Shown: in pieces, positions 45,466 through 54,541 of the stretch
Numbering within the stretch: position 1 is the stretch's first letter
How the letters are laid out: each line of letters begins with the position of its first letter
Assembly (NCBI RefSeq): GCF_001426525.1
Contig: NZ_LMEW01000014.1
Span: forward strand, 39,210 to 103,209
Source of the DNA: Massilia sp. Root133
GTDB taxonomy: Bacteria; Pseudomonadota; Gammaproteobacteria; Burkholderiales; Burkholderiaceae_D
Reading direction: 5' to 3'
Length of the DNA stretch: 64,000 nt
Program-made: the position numbers and the translations under genes
Notes under the pieces: model-generated
Seen by the model: only the letters and a program-made list of their open reading frames with translations
Database searches by the model: none
Told to the model about the DNA's origin: nothing

Positions 45466-45732
45466 TTACTTGCGCGGCGTGAGGGAGCCGTAGCCCTGCG
45501 GCGTCTTGATGCTCGTGCACGTGCCTTTCTCGACGAGCATCCAGGCATCGCCCTGGTAATCCTTCTTCGCCGTGCCGGCGCACGAGGTGCCGGCGCCGGC
45601 CGCGCATTCGTTCTGGCCGGCCAGCGCCACGCCATAGCATTTCTCGGTCGGCTTCTTCGCTTCGGCGGCCTGGGCGCCGGCGCACAGGGTCAGGGCCAGC
45701 GTGGCGGCCAGCGCGGTGTGGGTCGTCTTCAT
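45466..45732 (-). CDS. bufA1: Bufferin precursor, DUF2282 four-cysteine type
   Basis: The 88-residue secreted precursor has a signal peptide to about residue 23 (AGAQAAE). The mature peptide has four Cys at 32, 43, 51 and 72, in the DUF2282 pattern [16 protein letters not shown] and [16 protein letters not shown] strong AAGGAG ribosome binding site precedes the ATG, and this is the first gene of the operon. In related systems the MNIO enzyme modifies the two central Cys and the product buffers copper in the periplasm. Confidence 0.88.
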   Translation of the reverse strand: MKTTHTALAATLALTLCAGAQAAEAKKPTEKCYGVALAGQNECAAGAGTSCAGTAKKDYQGDAWMLVEKGTCTSIKTPQGYGSLTPRK

Positions 45733-45832
45733 CGGTCTCTCCTTCGGTTATTCGACGCGGCGCGTCGGTGAACGTCATGAGACCAGTCCGGTGTGTCGGG
45801 GGATTGTCCGTTGCATGTCCGGAAACCCCGGC

Positions 45833-45861
45833 AATGTGTCGACGGGGAATTACGACACATT
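45833..45861. promoter_or_regulatory. Inverted repeat upstream of the bufferin operon
   Basis: AATGTGTCG (45833-45841) is perfectly mirrored by CGACACATT (45853-45861), 101 bp upstream of the first precursor gene. Extra TGTCCG copies lie nearby (for example 45815-45820 by eye). This could be the binding site of a metal- or stress-responsive regulator. The gap 45733-46302 otherwise contains no gene. Confidence 0.5.
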
Positions 45862-45916
45862 CGGACACAAACCCGATGATGCATGCAGCTCGAATAAGGT
45901 CAGACATCCTATGTGT

Positions 45917-45958
45917 TGTTATCGCATAACACCGCTAACACGATTTTTATGGTAGCGG
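45917..45958. promoter_or_regulatory. Candidate LacI-type operators, TonB receptor 3 (distal)
   Basis: TGTTATCGCATAACA (45917-45931) has perfect 6-bp arms. Next to it, CCGCTA (45932-45937) is mirrored by TAGCGG (45953-45958), the latter within ATGGTAGCGG, the same half-site as at 5865 and 39627. Confidence 0.45.
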
Positions 45959-46153
45959 ATAGCAAATCTCAGAGGGAGCGCCCTCGTCTATGAATCGAGG
46001 GATATGAATTCGAGTATCGATAGCGAAAAAAAATTTATTGGTTCGATGATATTTACTCAAGTATGGTACTTACATGTCAGACGTCGTACTTGAACAACAA
46101 GCTTTTCGGGTGTTTTCATCGATAGTCCGGCGCAGTTCGTGCCGTGGCCAAAA

Positions 46154-46170
46154 ATGTTAGCGTTTAACAT
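46154..46170. promoter_or_regulatory. Candidate LacI-type operator, TonB receptor 3 (proximal)
   Basis: ATGTTAGCGTTTAACAT has perfect 6-bp arms around GCGTT and is close to the TGTTAGCGCTAACA form of xyl-box-like sites. It lies about 130 bp upstream of the receptor start. Confidence 0.5.
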
Positions 46171-46302
46171 TTTGTGTTAGGGCGAGCGCAAAAAAATACC
46201 GAACAAGGAGAACCGTTACCGGAAAATGAACGCAGCACCGACCATCTCACTGCAAGACCAAAAAGGCCACAAGGCCGCTAGAGAAGAAGAGAGAGGAGAC
46301 AA

Positions 46303-49300
46303 ATGATGCACCACTGGAACAGCGCCGCTCGGCGCAAGGCGCCGTATTGCCGCAACGCGTTTGCACTGACCGTCCTGGCCGGCCTCGTGTCCAGCGCCTG
46401 GGCGCAGGACAACACCGAACTGAAGGCGCAGGGCAGCGCCCCGACCGTTACCGTGACGGGCTACCGCAGCTCGCTGGCATTGTCCGCGCTGGAGAAGCGC
46501 GAGAACAACGGCCTCACCGACACCGTGTTCTCCGAGGACATGGGCAAATTCCCCGACCCGAACATTGCCGACGCGCTGTCGCGCGTGCCGGGCGTCACCG
46601 TGACCCGCGCGTCGATCGACGGCGAAGGCATGAACATCTCGATCCGCGGCATGGGGCCGGCGTTCACCCGCGTGCTGCTGAACGGCGCCCCGATGGCGTC
46701 CGCTTCGGCCGGCAGCTGGGGCGGCAACATCAGCGCCAACCGCGAAGTGGACATGGACTTCCTGCCGTCCGAACTGTTCCGCAGCGCGACCGTGTACAAG
46801 AGCCAGCAGGCGGACATCAGCGAAGGCGGCGTGGCCGGTACCGTCAACATGCGCAGCGTGCGCCCGTTCGACAAGAACGGCTTCCGTTCGGCCTTCACGG
46901 CCAGCGGCAACTACCGCGACAAGGACGGCAAGTGGGGCAACACGGGCTCGGCCCTCGTCAGCAACACGTGGAACACGCGCTTCGGCAAGGTCGGTGCGCT
47001 GTTCGGCTTCGCCTGGGGTAACACGAAATACCATACCGACGTGTTCCAGACCGTCGACATGCGCACGTTCCGCCTGAATGCGGACCAGCGCAACGCCTCC
47101 GACCCGGCTTCGATCGGCGGCGACTACTTCAACAGCCCGACCACCGTCCCCAGCGGCATGGACCTGTCGTCCCTGCCGGCGTACGCGCAGGCCGTGCTGA
47201 AGCCGGGCGCGCCGATCGACCGCGCGATGCTGCTGGCGCTGAACCCGGGCGCGACGATCCAGCAGATCGACAACGGCCTGATGGGCCGCCTGCCGCGCTA
47301 CCTGGTGTACGACGGCGAGCGCCGCCGCCGCGGCGAGACGCTGAGCTTCCAGTGGCAGCCGAACGAGGACTGGATGGTCTACACGGACCTGATCTTCGCC
47401 CAGAAGGGCAACAAGATGCAGCAGGAAGACATGGCTGCCGGCATGCGCGCGAACACCCCGATCCCGATCGGCCTGACGTTCGACCGCAGCGACTGCTCGG
47501 CCTACTGCACGATCACGGGCGGCACGCTGGCGAATACCTTCTGGGGCCTGGAATTCCGCCCGATGAAGGAAAACACCCACTTCCGCAGCATCAATCCGGG
47601 CTTCGAGTGGCACGCGTCCGACCGCCTGACCATCGACGGCCACGTCAACTACACGGACAGCGAGTTCTACCGCGACATGCCGACCGTGCTGGTGGCGACG
47701 CAGTCGGCGCCGACCGTCGTCAAGTACGACAACACGACGCCCGGACAGATTCCGGTCATGTCCAGCAACATCGACATCAACGATCCGACCAAGTTCGGCT
47801 GGTACCAGCCGGGCCAGGGCCTGTCCGGCCTGCGCGGCGACATCTACCAGCGCCGCAACACGACCAAGGGCTCGCGCCTGAACCTGAACTGGGGCGACGA
47901 CACGTTCGCGATCAAGGTGGGCGGCTCGTTCGACGACATCACGCGCCGCTACACGGACTACGGCAACGCCGACGCGTGGATGAACTACACCTGCGGCAAC
48001 CAGACCAGCTACCAGTTCATCCAGCCGGACCGGGCGCTGCAAGGCCAGTGCGACGGCCGCTTCGCGCCGGGCCCGATCCCGGCCGGCACCTACCCCGGCT
48101 ACGGCACCGGCTACACGCAGGGCCAGACGGCGCCGCTGACCTACCTGGGCTCCGCCGTCACGAACGGCGACCTGGCGAAGTATGTCCACAAGAGCGATCA
48201 CGGCTTCATCACGATCGACTGGGACAAGTTTGCCCAGGACACCAACTACCAGCACTACCGTAACCTGTTCTTCGCCGCGCCGACGACCAACGGCGGCTAC
48301 CTGCGCGAGAAGGTGTCGGCGTTCTACCTCTCGACCAATGGCCGCTTCCCCGTGTTCGGCCGCACGCTGCGCTACAACGCCGGCGTGCGCTACGCGACGA
48401 CGGAGCAGACGATCGGCGCCCCGGTCAACACGCCCGACCCGCGCAACGCCGCCCAGGGCCTGCAACAGGGCGGCCGTTACCCGGACTTGCAGACCTGGGT
48501 GTACGAATCGACGAAGTACCACAACATCCTGCCGTCGTTTAACCTGTCGTACAACCTGACGAAGAATGTGATCGCGCGCCTGTCCGGCTCCAAGTCGCTC
48601 ACCCGCGCCAACCCGGCCGACCTGCACCAGACCCAGCTCTCGATCGGCGACCAGGGCGTGAACCAGGGTAACGTGACGAACCCGAACCTGAAGCCGTTCA
48701 AGGCCAACAACCTGGACGCGGGCGTGGAATGGTATTTCAGCCGCGAAGGCTATGTCGCGCTGTCCGGCTTCGCCAAGGACATCGTGAGCCGCCCGGGCCA
48801 GCGCCAGATCGACTACACGTTGTCCGACCTGGACAAGATCTACGGCACGGTGGGCCTGACGGACGCGCAGCAGGCGGCCGTGGACGCCGCCGGCGGTCGC
48901 GACAAGAAGCACGTGATCATCACCGAGCCGTACATGATCGACTCCAAGCTGAAGGTACGCGGCCTGGAATTCACGTGGCAGCAGCCGCTGGACATGCTCC
49001 CGGTGAAAGGCTTCGGCTTCACGGGCAACTTCACGTACACGAAGCAGAAGGATGAAGCCGCGGGCGCACCGCCGGTGGCCGGCGTCCCGCCGCGCACCAA
49101 TAACCTGACCGTGTATTACGAGAAGGACGGCCTGAACCTGCGCGTGTCGCGCCAGTACCAGTCCAGCCTGATCAGCAACACGAACACGGGTCTGGGCAAT
49201 GGCGTGTATGCGTATTCGACGGGGCGTTCGCAGGTCGACATGTCGGCCGGCATGAACCTGCAGAAGGTGTTCGGCTTCGGCTACAACGCGGACCTGACGG

Positions 49301-49419
49301 TCAGCGTCTGGAACCTGAACAACGCGAAGAGCCAGAACTACACGGCGTTCTCCAACGCGATCTTCGACGAGAACAAGCCGGGCCGCAGCTACACCATGTC
49401 CCTGCGCACCTCGTTCTGA
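46303..49419 (+). CDS. TonB-dependent receptor 3
   Basis: The 1038-residue receptor starts at 46303 (or the next codon, also ATG) after AGAGAGGAG. It has a signal peptide ending SAWAQ, a plug domain (VTVTGYRSSLALSALEKRE, EDMGKFPDPNIADALSRVPGV) and a barrel ending in SLRTSF. It is of the same group as the other two, but shares few barrel motifs, so the substrates may differ. It sits opposite the bufferin operon. Although metallophore import could be imagined, the upstream LacI-type palindromes favour a sugar substrate. Confidence 0.92.
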   Translation: MMHHWNSAARRKAPYCRNAFALTVLAGLVSSAWAQDNTELKAQGSAPTVTVTGYRSSLALSALEKRENNGLTDTVFSEDMGKFPDPNIADALSRVPGVTVTRASIDGEGMNISIRGMGPAFTRVLLNGAPMASASAGSWGGNISANREVDMDFLPSELFRSATVYKSQQADISEGGVAGTVNMRSVRPFDKNGFRSAFTASGNYRDKDGKWGNTGSALVSNTWNTRFGKVGALFGFAWGNTKYHTDVFQTVDMRTFRLNADQRNASDPASIGGDYFNSPTTVPSGMDLSSLPAYAQAVLKPGAPIDRAMLLALNPGATIQQIDNGLMGRLPRYLVYDGERRRRGETLSFQWQPNEDWMVYTDLIFAQKGNKMQQEDMAAGMRANTPIPIGLTFDRSDCSAYCTITGGTLANTFWGLEFRPMKENTHFRSINPGFEWHASDRLTIDGHVNYTDSEFYRDMPTVLVATQSAPTVVKYDNTTPGQIPVMSSNIDINDPTKFGWYQPGQGLSGLRGDIYQRRNTTKGSRLNLNWGDDTFAIKVGGSFDDITRRYTDYGNADAWMNYTCGNQTSYQFIQPDRALQGQCDGRFAPGPIPAGTYPGYGTGYTQGQTAPLTYLGSAVTNGDLAKYVHKSDHGFITIDWDKFAQDTNYQHYRNLFFAAPTTNGGYLREKVSAFYLSTNGRFPVFGRTLRYNAGVRYATTEQTIGAPVNTPDPRNAAQGLQQGGRYPDLQTWVYESTKYHNILPSFNLSYNLTKNVIARLSGSKSLTRANPADLHQTQLSIGDQGVNQGNVTNPNLKPFKANNLDAGVEWYFSREGYVALSGFAKDIVSRPGQRQIDYTLSDLDKIYGTVGLTDAQQAAVDAAGGRDKKHVIITEPYMIDSKLKVRGLEFTWQQPLDMLPVKGFGFTGNFTYTKQKDEAAGAPPVAGVPPRTNNLTVYYEKDGLNLRVSRQYQSSLISNTNTGLGNGVYAYSTGRSQVDMSAGMNLQKVFGFGYNADLTVSVWNLNNAKSQNYTAFSNAIFDENKPGRSYTMSLRTSF

Positions 49420-49437
49420 TCACTTAGTTGCGTCTCC

Positions 49438-49462
49438 CCGGACCGTTTTGCTGGCGGTCCGG
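49438..49462 (+). repeat. Hairpin directly before the terminator
   Basis: CCGGACCG (49438-49445) pairs with CGGTCCGG (49455-49462) around a 9-base loop. It precedes a second, T-tailed hairpin by 7 bp. Confidence 0.6.
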
Positions 49463-49469
49463 TATTCAT

Positions 49470-49503
49470 GGAGCGGTCGTGTTTCCGGCCGCTCCTTTTT
49501 TTT
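49470..49503 (+). terminator. Rho-independent terminator after TonB receptor 3
   Basis: GGAGCGG (49470-49476) pairs with CCGCTCC (49489-49495), followed by eight T. Confidence 0.85.
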
Positions 49504-49536
49504 GTCGCCGTTTGCGGCCCGCGGCCGGCGCGCCCG

Positions 49537-50694
49537 TCAGGCCGCGCGAGCGTCGCCGTCGGGCGTCGAGTAGACCGGGAAGTCCGTATATCCGGCGTCG
49601 CCACGGCGCGTGTAATAGACCGAGGGGTCCGCTTCGACCAGTGGCCAGCCGTGCCGCAGCCGTTCGGCCAGGTCGGGGTTCGCGATATAAGGCCGGCCGA
49701 AGGCGATCAGGTCGACGAGGCCGGTGTCGAGCGCACGTTGCGTCCTGTCGCGGCCGTTGAAGCCGCCACACCAGATAATCGCACCGCTGAACTTCGTTCG
49801 CACTTCTGCAAGCACGGCGTGATCGATGTGGCTGGCCTTGAACTCGGCGGTTTCCATATTCCCTTCAGGCATCAGCTCGTACACGAGATGCAGATAGGCG
49901 ACGCCGCGTCGCCCCAGCTGCTCGGCAACATGGATCAGGGTTTCCACCGCAAGAGGGTCCGTCGGCATGGCGTTGAACGTTCCGAACGGGGACAGGCGCA
50001 CGCCGACGCGTCCGGGGCCAAGCTCCCGTACCGCCGCCTCGACGACCTCCATCAGGAAACGGGTACGGTTGGCCACGCTTCCGCCACCATAGCGATCCGT
50101 ACGGGTATTCAGTACCGAGTTCATGAATTGATCGAACAGGTACCCGTTCGCACCATGGATTTCGACGCCATCGAAGCCGGCGTCGCGGGCATGGGCGCAT
50201 GCCTGGGCGAAGGTCGTCACCAGTTCCGCGATTTCATGGGTATGAAGCGCCCTGGGCGCGCCGGCCGGGACATGCCCCAGCCTTCCGTCCGGGCCGTGTG
50301 CGAAGACAGTCGCCTCCGCCCTTTCATCGGAGACGCCCAACGGCGCCTGCCCGTCCGGCATCAGCGACGGGTGCGCCATCCTGCCTACGTGCCATAACTG
50401 CAGGAAGATCGTGCCCGCTGCGCGGTGCACTTGTTCCGTCACCTTGCGCCAGCCCGCTCGCTGGGCTTCCGTGTAGATGCCAGGCGTCAGCGCGTAGCCG
50501 TTGCTCGATGGCGCAACGTCGGTCGCCTCGGTCACGAGCAGGCCGCCGCTTGCCCGTTGCGCGTAGTAAGTCGCCATGAGGTCGTTGGGAACATCGCCTT
50601 CGGACGCCCGCGTACGTGTCATGGGCGCCATCACGATCCGGTTCTTCAGCTGAACAGATCCGCCAAGCATAAAAGAGTCGAACAGGTTTATCAT
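49537..50694 (-). CDS. nemA: Old yellow enzyme family alkene reductase
   Basis: The 385-residue FMN flavoprotein shows the OYE hallmarks: the opening LKNRIVMAPMTRTRA, the catalytic and FMN contacts in LQLWHVGRM, EIHGANGYLFDQFMN, RTDRYGGG and the end CGGFNGRDR and IAFGRPYIANPDL. It reduces activated C=C bonds (N-ethylmaleimide, enones, nitro esters) with NADPH. AAGGA precedes the ATG. It is divergent from an HxlR-type regulator, 86 bp between starts, which probably controls it in response to electrophiles. Confidence 0.9.
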   Translation of the reverse strand: MINLFDSFMLGGSVQLKNRIVMAPMTRTRASEGDVPNDLMATYYAQRASGGLLVTEATDVAPSSNGYALTPGIYTEAQRAGWRKVTEQVHRAAGTIFLQLWHVGRMAHPSLMPDGQAPLGVSDERAEATVFAHGPDGRLGHVPAGAPRALHTHEIAELVTTFAQACAHARDAGFDGVEIHGANGYLFDQFMNSVLNTRTDRYGGGSVANRTRFLMEVVEAAVRELGPGRVGVRLSPFGTFNAMPTDPLAVETLIHVAEQLGRRGVAYLHLVYELMPEGNMETAEFKASHIDHAVLAEVRTKFSGAIIWCGGFNGRDRTQRALDTGLVDLIAFGRPYIANPDLAERLRHGWPLVEADPSVYYTRRGDAGYTDFPVYSTPDGDARAA

Positions 50695-50780
50695 GGATTT
50701 CCTTCGGGTTGGTTCGGTCGAAAGAAAATCTTAATGTTCGATGGCCCCCGCGATCTACACACCAATCGGTCAGCAGAGAA

Positions 50781-51158
50781 ATGAAGATCATGAAGCGATT
50801 GCCGGGCTTGCCGGTCGAGCGTGCGCTGGGTGTCCTCGCCGGACGCTGGAAAGCGGTGCTCTTGTATGTATTGTTGGACGGGCCGCAACGGACCCGTGAT
50901 CTGGAGCGGCGTATCGTCGGGATATCGCAAAAGGTGCTGATCGAGCAGTTGCGCGCGCTGGAAGAACATGGGACGGTGACGCGACGGTCAAGTGCCGGGG
51001 ACCCCCAGGGCGTCGAGTACCAGCTCACCCCGCTCGGCGCGAGCCTGAAGCCCGTCCTGGAATCGCTCATCGATTGGGGGACGTTTCACGCCACCGAGCT
51101 CGACGAAGCGGACAGGCTGCTGCCCTGCGCTGCCGTCGTGCGCCATCGCGCTGCCTGA
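50781..51158 (+). CDS. HxlR-family transcriptional regulator
   Basis: The 125-residue winged-helix protein has the HxlR layout: VLAGRWKAVLLYVLLDGPQRTRDLERRIVGISQKVLIEQLR cannot be mistaken for MarR, with the GISQKVL helix and the wing around GVEYQLTPLG. The ATG at 50781 (MKIMKRLPG) is preferred; an upstream frame to 50709 has no family similarity. The divergent position to the OYE gene is the usual arrangement for HxlR regulators of electrophile-reducing enzymes. Confidence 0.84.
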   Translation: MKIMKRLPGLPVERALGVLAGRWKAVLLYVLLDGPQRTRDLERRIVGISQKVLIEQLRALEEHGTVTRRSSAGDPQGVEYQLTPLGASLKPVLESLIDWGTFHATELDEADRLLPCAAVVRHRAA

Positions 51159-51198
51159 AAGCCGTTCGCGACCGGAATGCGCCGCTTGCGCGCGGCGT

Positions 51199-53259
51199 TT
51201 AGCGCTGGATGGACGACCAGGTGAACCGCACCCCGTCGCTCCCATCCGGCACCGGCCCCGGACTGTCCGCCCGCACCGCATGCGTGACCGGATCGACCCG
51301 CACGAACCGGTTCGTCACCAGCGACATCAGCACCAGTTCCCCGGTCGGCGTCTCGATCCACTGGAAGCTCTCCGCCTTGCCGGGCGACCCTTTGCGCACA
51401 CCCACGTTACCCTTCGCGTCGACGCTGACCCAGGCCGCGCCGGACTGCAGGGCGACACGTCCGAGACCCATGTCCTTCACCCGATACGGCGCCACCTTGC
51501 GGCCGGTCTTGAACTCCGCGAGCTGGATGTGCTGCCCGAACGGGATCGCGCGCATCAGGCCGTGCGGATTCGGCTGGTAGACGTCGATGCTGTCGAAATC
51601 CGCGTGCCCGCCCGTCTTCCCTGACTGGTTGTAGTTGAAGAGGGCATAGCGCACGCCCTGGAAGGTCTTCAGCTGGAACACCATCGTGAACGGCTCGCCG
51701 ATGGGCGCGAAGTCCTTGCCGTCGACGGACCAGGAAAAGCGCGCCTGCTCGGTGAGGAAGTCGCAATCCGCGCGCAGCTGGACGCGCGTGGCGCCGGCCG
51801 GGAGCGGCACGCGCACGGTGCGGTTGGTGATCTGGTCGTACAGGGCGACTTGCAGGCCGGTCGCCGTCTTTTCCACACCCAGCGTCGCATACGGCAGGTT
51901 CAGCAGGGCGAGGCCGGCGACGTCGCCGGCAGCCAGTCCGGACGCATCCAGCGTCACCGTCGGCGACGAGCGCGGGCCGATGGCGCGCTGGGTCAGGCTG
52001 TTGCGGGCCTGCCAGAACGACGTCGCCGGCAGCGCGTGCAGGCGCAGGAAGCCGGGGCGCTCCGTCAGCGACCACTGGCCGTCGACCGGCACGTGGTTCC
52101 ACTGCCAGAGCGGCTGCAAGGTCGTGCCCGAAAAATCGTCGCTGCGCGCAAACGGTACCGCGATCGGGGAGGGCGCGGCCGTCTTCGGCTTGACCCACGT
52201 GCGCGGATTGCGGCCCAGGTTGCCCGGCAGGCCGAAGTACGGCCAGCCATCTTTCCACGTGATCGGGGAAAGACTGAGCAGGCGGCCGACCGAATTAAAA
52301 TCCATCATCGAGAAGCCCCACCATTCGCCGGCCGGCGTCAGCACGATGCCGCCCTGGTGCAGCGAGTTGCTGTTGCGGGCCGACGGGTCCGGCGGCTCGA
52401 TCGCGGGCGGGGTATTGTTGTCCTTCAGGCGGTAGCCCTTGGCCATGCCGAAGTCCTCGTCCTTGCTGATGGCCTGGTTCACTTCATACGGACCGTCGAC
52501 CTTGTCCGCGCGCGCGGCGGGCATGCGGAAGCCGCCCGCGTAGTTGGCGGAGAGGATGTAGTACTTGCCCTGGATCTTGTAGAGGTGCGCGCCTTCGCCC
52601 ATGCCGGCGTCCTGCGCGAACAGCACTTTCTCGGTGCCGGGCACGATGTCCGTCAGGTCGTCCGTCAGCTGCGCGATGTGCATGCGCTGGTGGTCCCACA
52701 CGACCCACGCCTTGCCGTCGTCGTCGAACAGGACGGACAGGTCGTGCAGGCTGCGCTTCATCTCGCGGTGCGTCCAGGGGCCGCGCGGATCGGTGGCGGA
52801 GAAGATCTGCGTGGCGCGGCCGTTCACGTTGCTAAAGATATAGAACGTGCCGTTCCGGTAGCGCAGGCTCGGGGCCCAGATGCCTTGGCCATAGATGCTC
52901 TTGCCGTCCTCCAGGCGGTAGGCCGGGCCGAAGTCCAGCTTGTCGACGGCATAGCCGAGGAATTCCCAATTCACGAGATCGCGCGAGCGCAGGATCGGCA
53001 GGCCGGGCATCGCGTGCATCGTCGTGCCGGTAAGGTAGAACCAGTCGCCCACGCGGATCATGTCGGGGTCGGAGAACTCGTCGTAGAACAGCGGGTTCGT
53101 GAACGTGCCGTTGCCGTTGTCCGGCGTCCAGGTGGACGTCGACAGGCCGGTGGCGGGACGCGGTTCTTCCTGCGCGTGTGCGCCCATGCAGGCGATGGCG
53201 GCGCAGAGGGCGAGGACCGTCGCGGCAAGGCGCGGCGGGCGGGGGCGGTGTACGGTCAT
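51199..53259 (-). CDS. GH43 beta-xylosidase/arabinofuranosidase with two accessory domains
   Basis: The 686-residue secreted enzyme has a signal peptide ending GAHAQ. The GH43 propeller (about residues 45-345) has D64 (FSDPDM), D173 (HDLSVLF) and E222 (GEGAHLY). Next comes a GH43_C2-type beta-sandwich (about 370-570, DDFSGTTLQPLWQWNH to DFDSIDVYQPN). A last domain of about 110 residues resembles a fascin-like beta-trefoil. The pattern fits the GH43_12 subgroup, active on arabinose or xylose side chains. The ATG at 53259 starts a good signal peptide; the frame extends upstream to 53418 without supporting sequence. No operon partner is seen. Confidence 0.85.
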   Translation of the reverse strand: MTVHRPRPPRLAATVLALCAAIACMGAHAQEEPRPATGLSTSTWTPDNGNGTFTNPLFYDEFSDPDMIRVGDWFYLTGTTMHAMPGLPILRSRDLVNWEFLGYAVDKLDFGPAYRLEDGKSIYGQGIWAPSLRYRNGTFYIFSNVNGRATQIFSATDPRGPWTHREMKRSLHDLSVLFDDDGKAWVVWDHQRMHIAQLTDDLTDIVPGTEKVLFAQDAGMGEGAHLYKIQGKYYILSANYAGGFRMPAARADKVDGPYEVNQAISKDEDFGMAKGYRLKDNNTPPAIEPPDPSARNSNSLHQGGIVLTPAGEWWGFSMMDFNSVGRLLSLSPITWKDGWPYFGLPGNLGRNPRTWVKPKTAAPSPIAVPFARSDDFSGTTLQPLWQWNHVPVDGQWSLTERPGFLRLHALPATSFWQARNSLTQRAIGPRSSPTVTLDASGLAAGDVAGLALLNLPYATLGVEKTATGLQVALYDQITNRTVRVPLPAGATRVQLRADCDFLTEQARFSWSVDGKDFAPIGEPFTMVFQLKTFQGVRYALFNYNQSGKTGGHADFDSIDVYQPNPHGLMRAIPFGQHIQLAEFKTGRKVAPYRVKDMGLGRVALQSGAAWVSVDAKGNVGVRKGSPGKAESFQWIETPTGELVLMSLVTNRFVRVDPVTHAVRADSPGPVPDGSDGVRFTWSSIQR

Positions 53260-53551
53260 GTGCGGTCCGGTGGATTCAGGGCATCCGGCAATGTAGGGCA
53301 TGCATGGTAGCGATGTCAAAGCCGCGGTCCCGCGCCGCCGCGGGCAGCGCCCGCGTAGGCACGCCGGCCAAGTCATTGTTATTGCAGGGGTTTTGTAAGG
53401 ATCGCGAGACAATTGCAACTAACCGACGAATGCGATACCGAACCCGGTATCGGTCGCCAGGAAAAAATCATCGCAGGACGCAGGCGTCGCGGGCCCTTGA
53501 CACCGTTTTCACGCGCAGTAAGATCGCACGATTCACTCAGCCGTACGTACG

Positions 53552-54541
53552 ATGACATCCACGCCCGCCGCACCGCTCGTCCTGTTCGTCGCCTTCCCGG
53601 GCATGGGTCTGCTCGACCTGACCGGGCCGCAGACCGTGTTCTGGTGCGCCGCCAAGCGGATGGCGGAGCGCGGCCTCGTGCCGTACGAGCGGCACACGGT
53701 CAGCGCGGACGGCGGCCTCGTGGTGACGGCGGAAGGCGTCGCGCTCGACACGCTGCCGGCCGCGCAGTTCGCCGGGCGCGCGATCGACACGATCCTCGTG
53801 CCCGGTGCGCCGGGGATCTCGGCCGTGCTCGCGGACGTGGGCACGACGGTCGACTGGATCGCCGGCGCCGCGCCGCACGCGCGCCGCGTCACGTCCGTGT
53901 GCACGGGCGCGTTCCTGCTCGCGCAGGGTGGGCTGCTGGACGGCCGGCGCGTGGCGACGCACTGGAACATGGCGGACGTGCTGGAGCAACGCTTCCCCGC
54001 GCTCGAAGTCGACCGCGAAGCGATCTTCGTGCGCCAGGACCCCGTGTGGACGTCGGCCGGCGTCACGGCCGGCATCGACCTCGCGCTGGCCCTCGTCGAA
54101 GAAGACTGCGGGCGCGCGCTCGCGATGGACGTCGCGCGCGAACTGGTCGTGTTCATGAAGCGTGCCGGCGGCCAGGCGCAGGAGAGCGAACTGCTGCGCG
54201 CCCAGGTGCGCGACGACGCGGCGTTCGATGCGCTGCACGGCTGGATCCTCGACAACCTGCACGACGCCGGTCTCACCGTGGAACGCCTGGCCGCGCGGGT
54301 CCATATGAGCGCCCGCAACTTCGCCCGCGTCTACAAGCAGAAGACCGGCCGCCCGCCGGCGAAGGCGGTGGAACTGTTCCGCATCGGCGCGGCGAAGCGC
54401 ATGCTGGAACAGTCGGAAGCGAATCTCGCCCAGGTCGCCCGCCAGTGCGGCTTCGGCGACGAGGACCGCATGTGCACCGCGTTCCGGCGCAACCTGGGCG
54501 AGACGCCGTCGGCCTACCGCAAGCGGCTCGCCGGCGCCTGA
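53552..54541 (+). CDS. GlxA-type AraC regulator with DJ-1/PfpI domain
   Basis: The 329-residue regulator has an N-terminal class I amidotransferase-like domain (residues 1-200, VLFVAFPGMGLLDLTGPQ and VCTGAFLLAQGGLLDGRR, with the Cys in the elbow). A C-terminal AraC HTH domain follows (about 225-325, LAARVHMSARNFARVYKQ and CGFGDEDRMCTAFRRNLG). Such regulators sense nitrogenous or other metabolites. Targets are unknown. Its 3' end overlaps the convergent NmrA-like gene by 28 bp. Confidence 0.88.
   Translation: MTSTPAAPLVLFVAFPGMGLLDLTGPQTVFWCAAKRMAERGLVPYERHTVSADGGLVVTAEGVALDTLPAAQFAGRAIDTILVPGAPGISAVLADVGTTVDWIAGAAPHARRVTSVCTGAFLLAQGGLLDGRRVATHWNMADVLEQRFPALEVDREAIFVRQDPVWTSAGVTAGIDLALALVEEDCGRALAMDVARELVVFMKRAGGQAQESELLRAQVRDDAAFDALHGWILDNLHDAGLTVERLAARVHMSARNFARVYKQKTGRPPAKAVELFRIGAAKRMLEQSEANLAQVARQCGFGDEDRMCTAFRRNLGETPSAYRKRLAGA

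Noticed and set aside
46303..49419. TonB receptor 3 as importer of the copper-loaded bufferin
   Set aside because: It is only adjacent and divergent; its upstream palindromes match the sugar-type sites, and bufferins are thought to act by sequestration in the periplasm.
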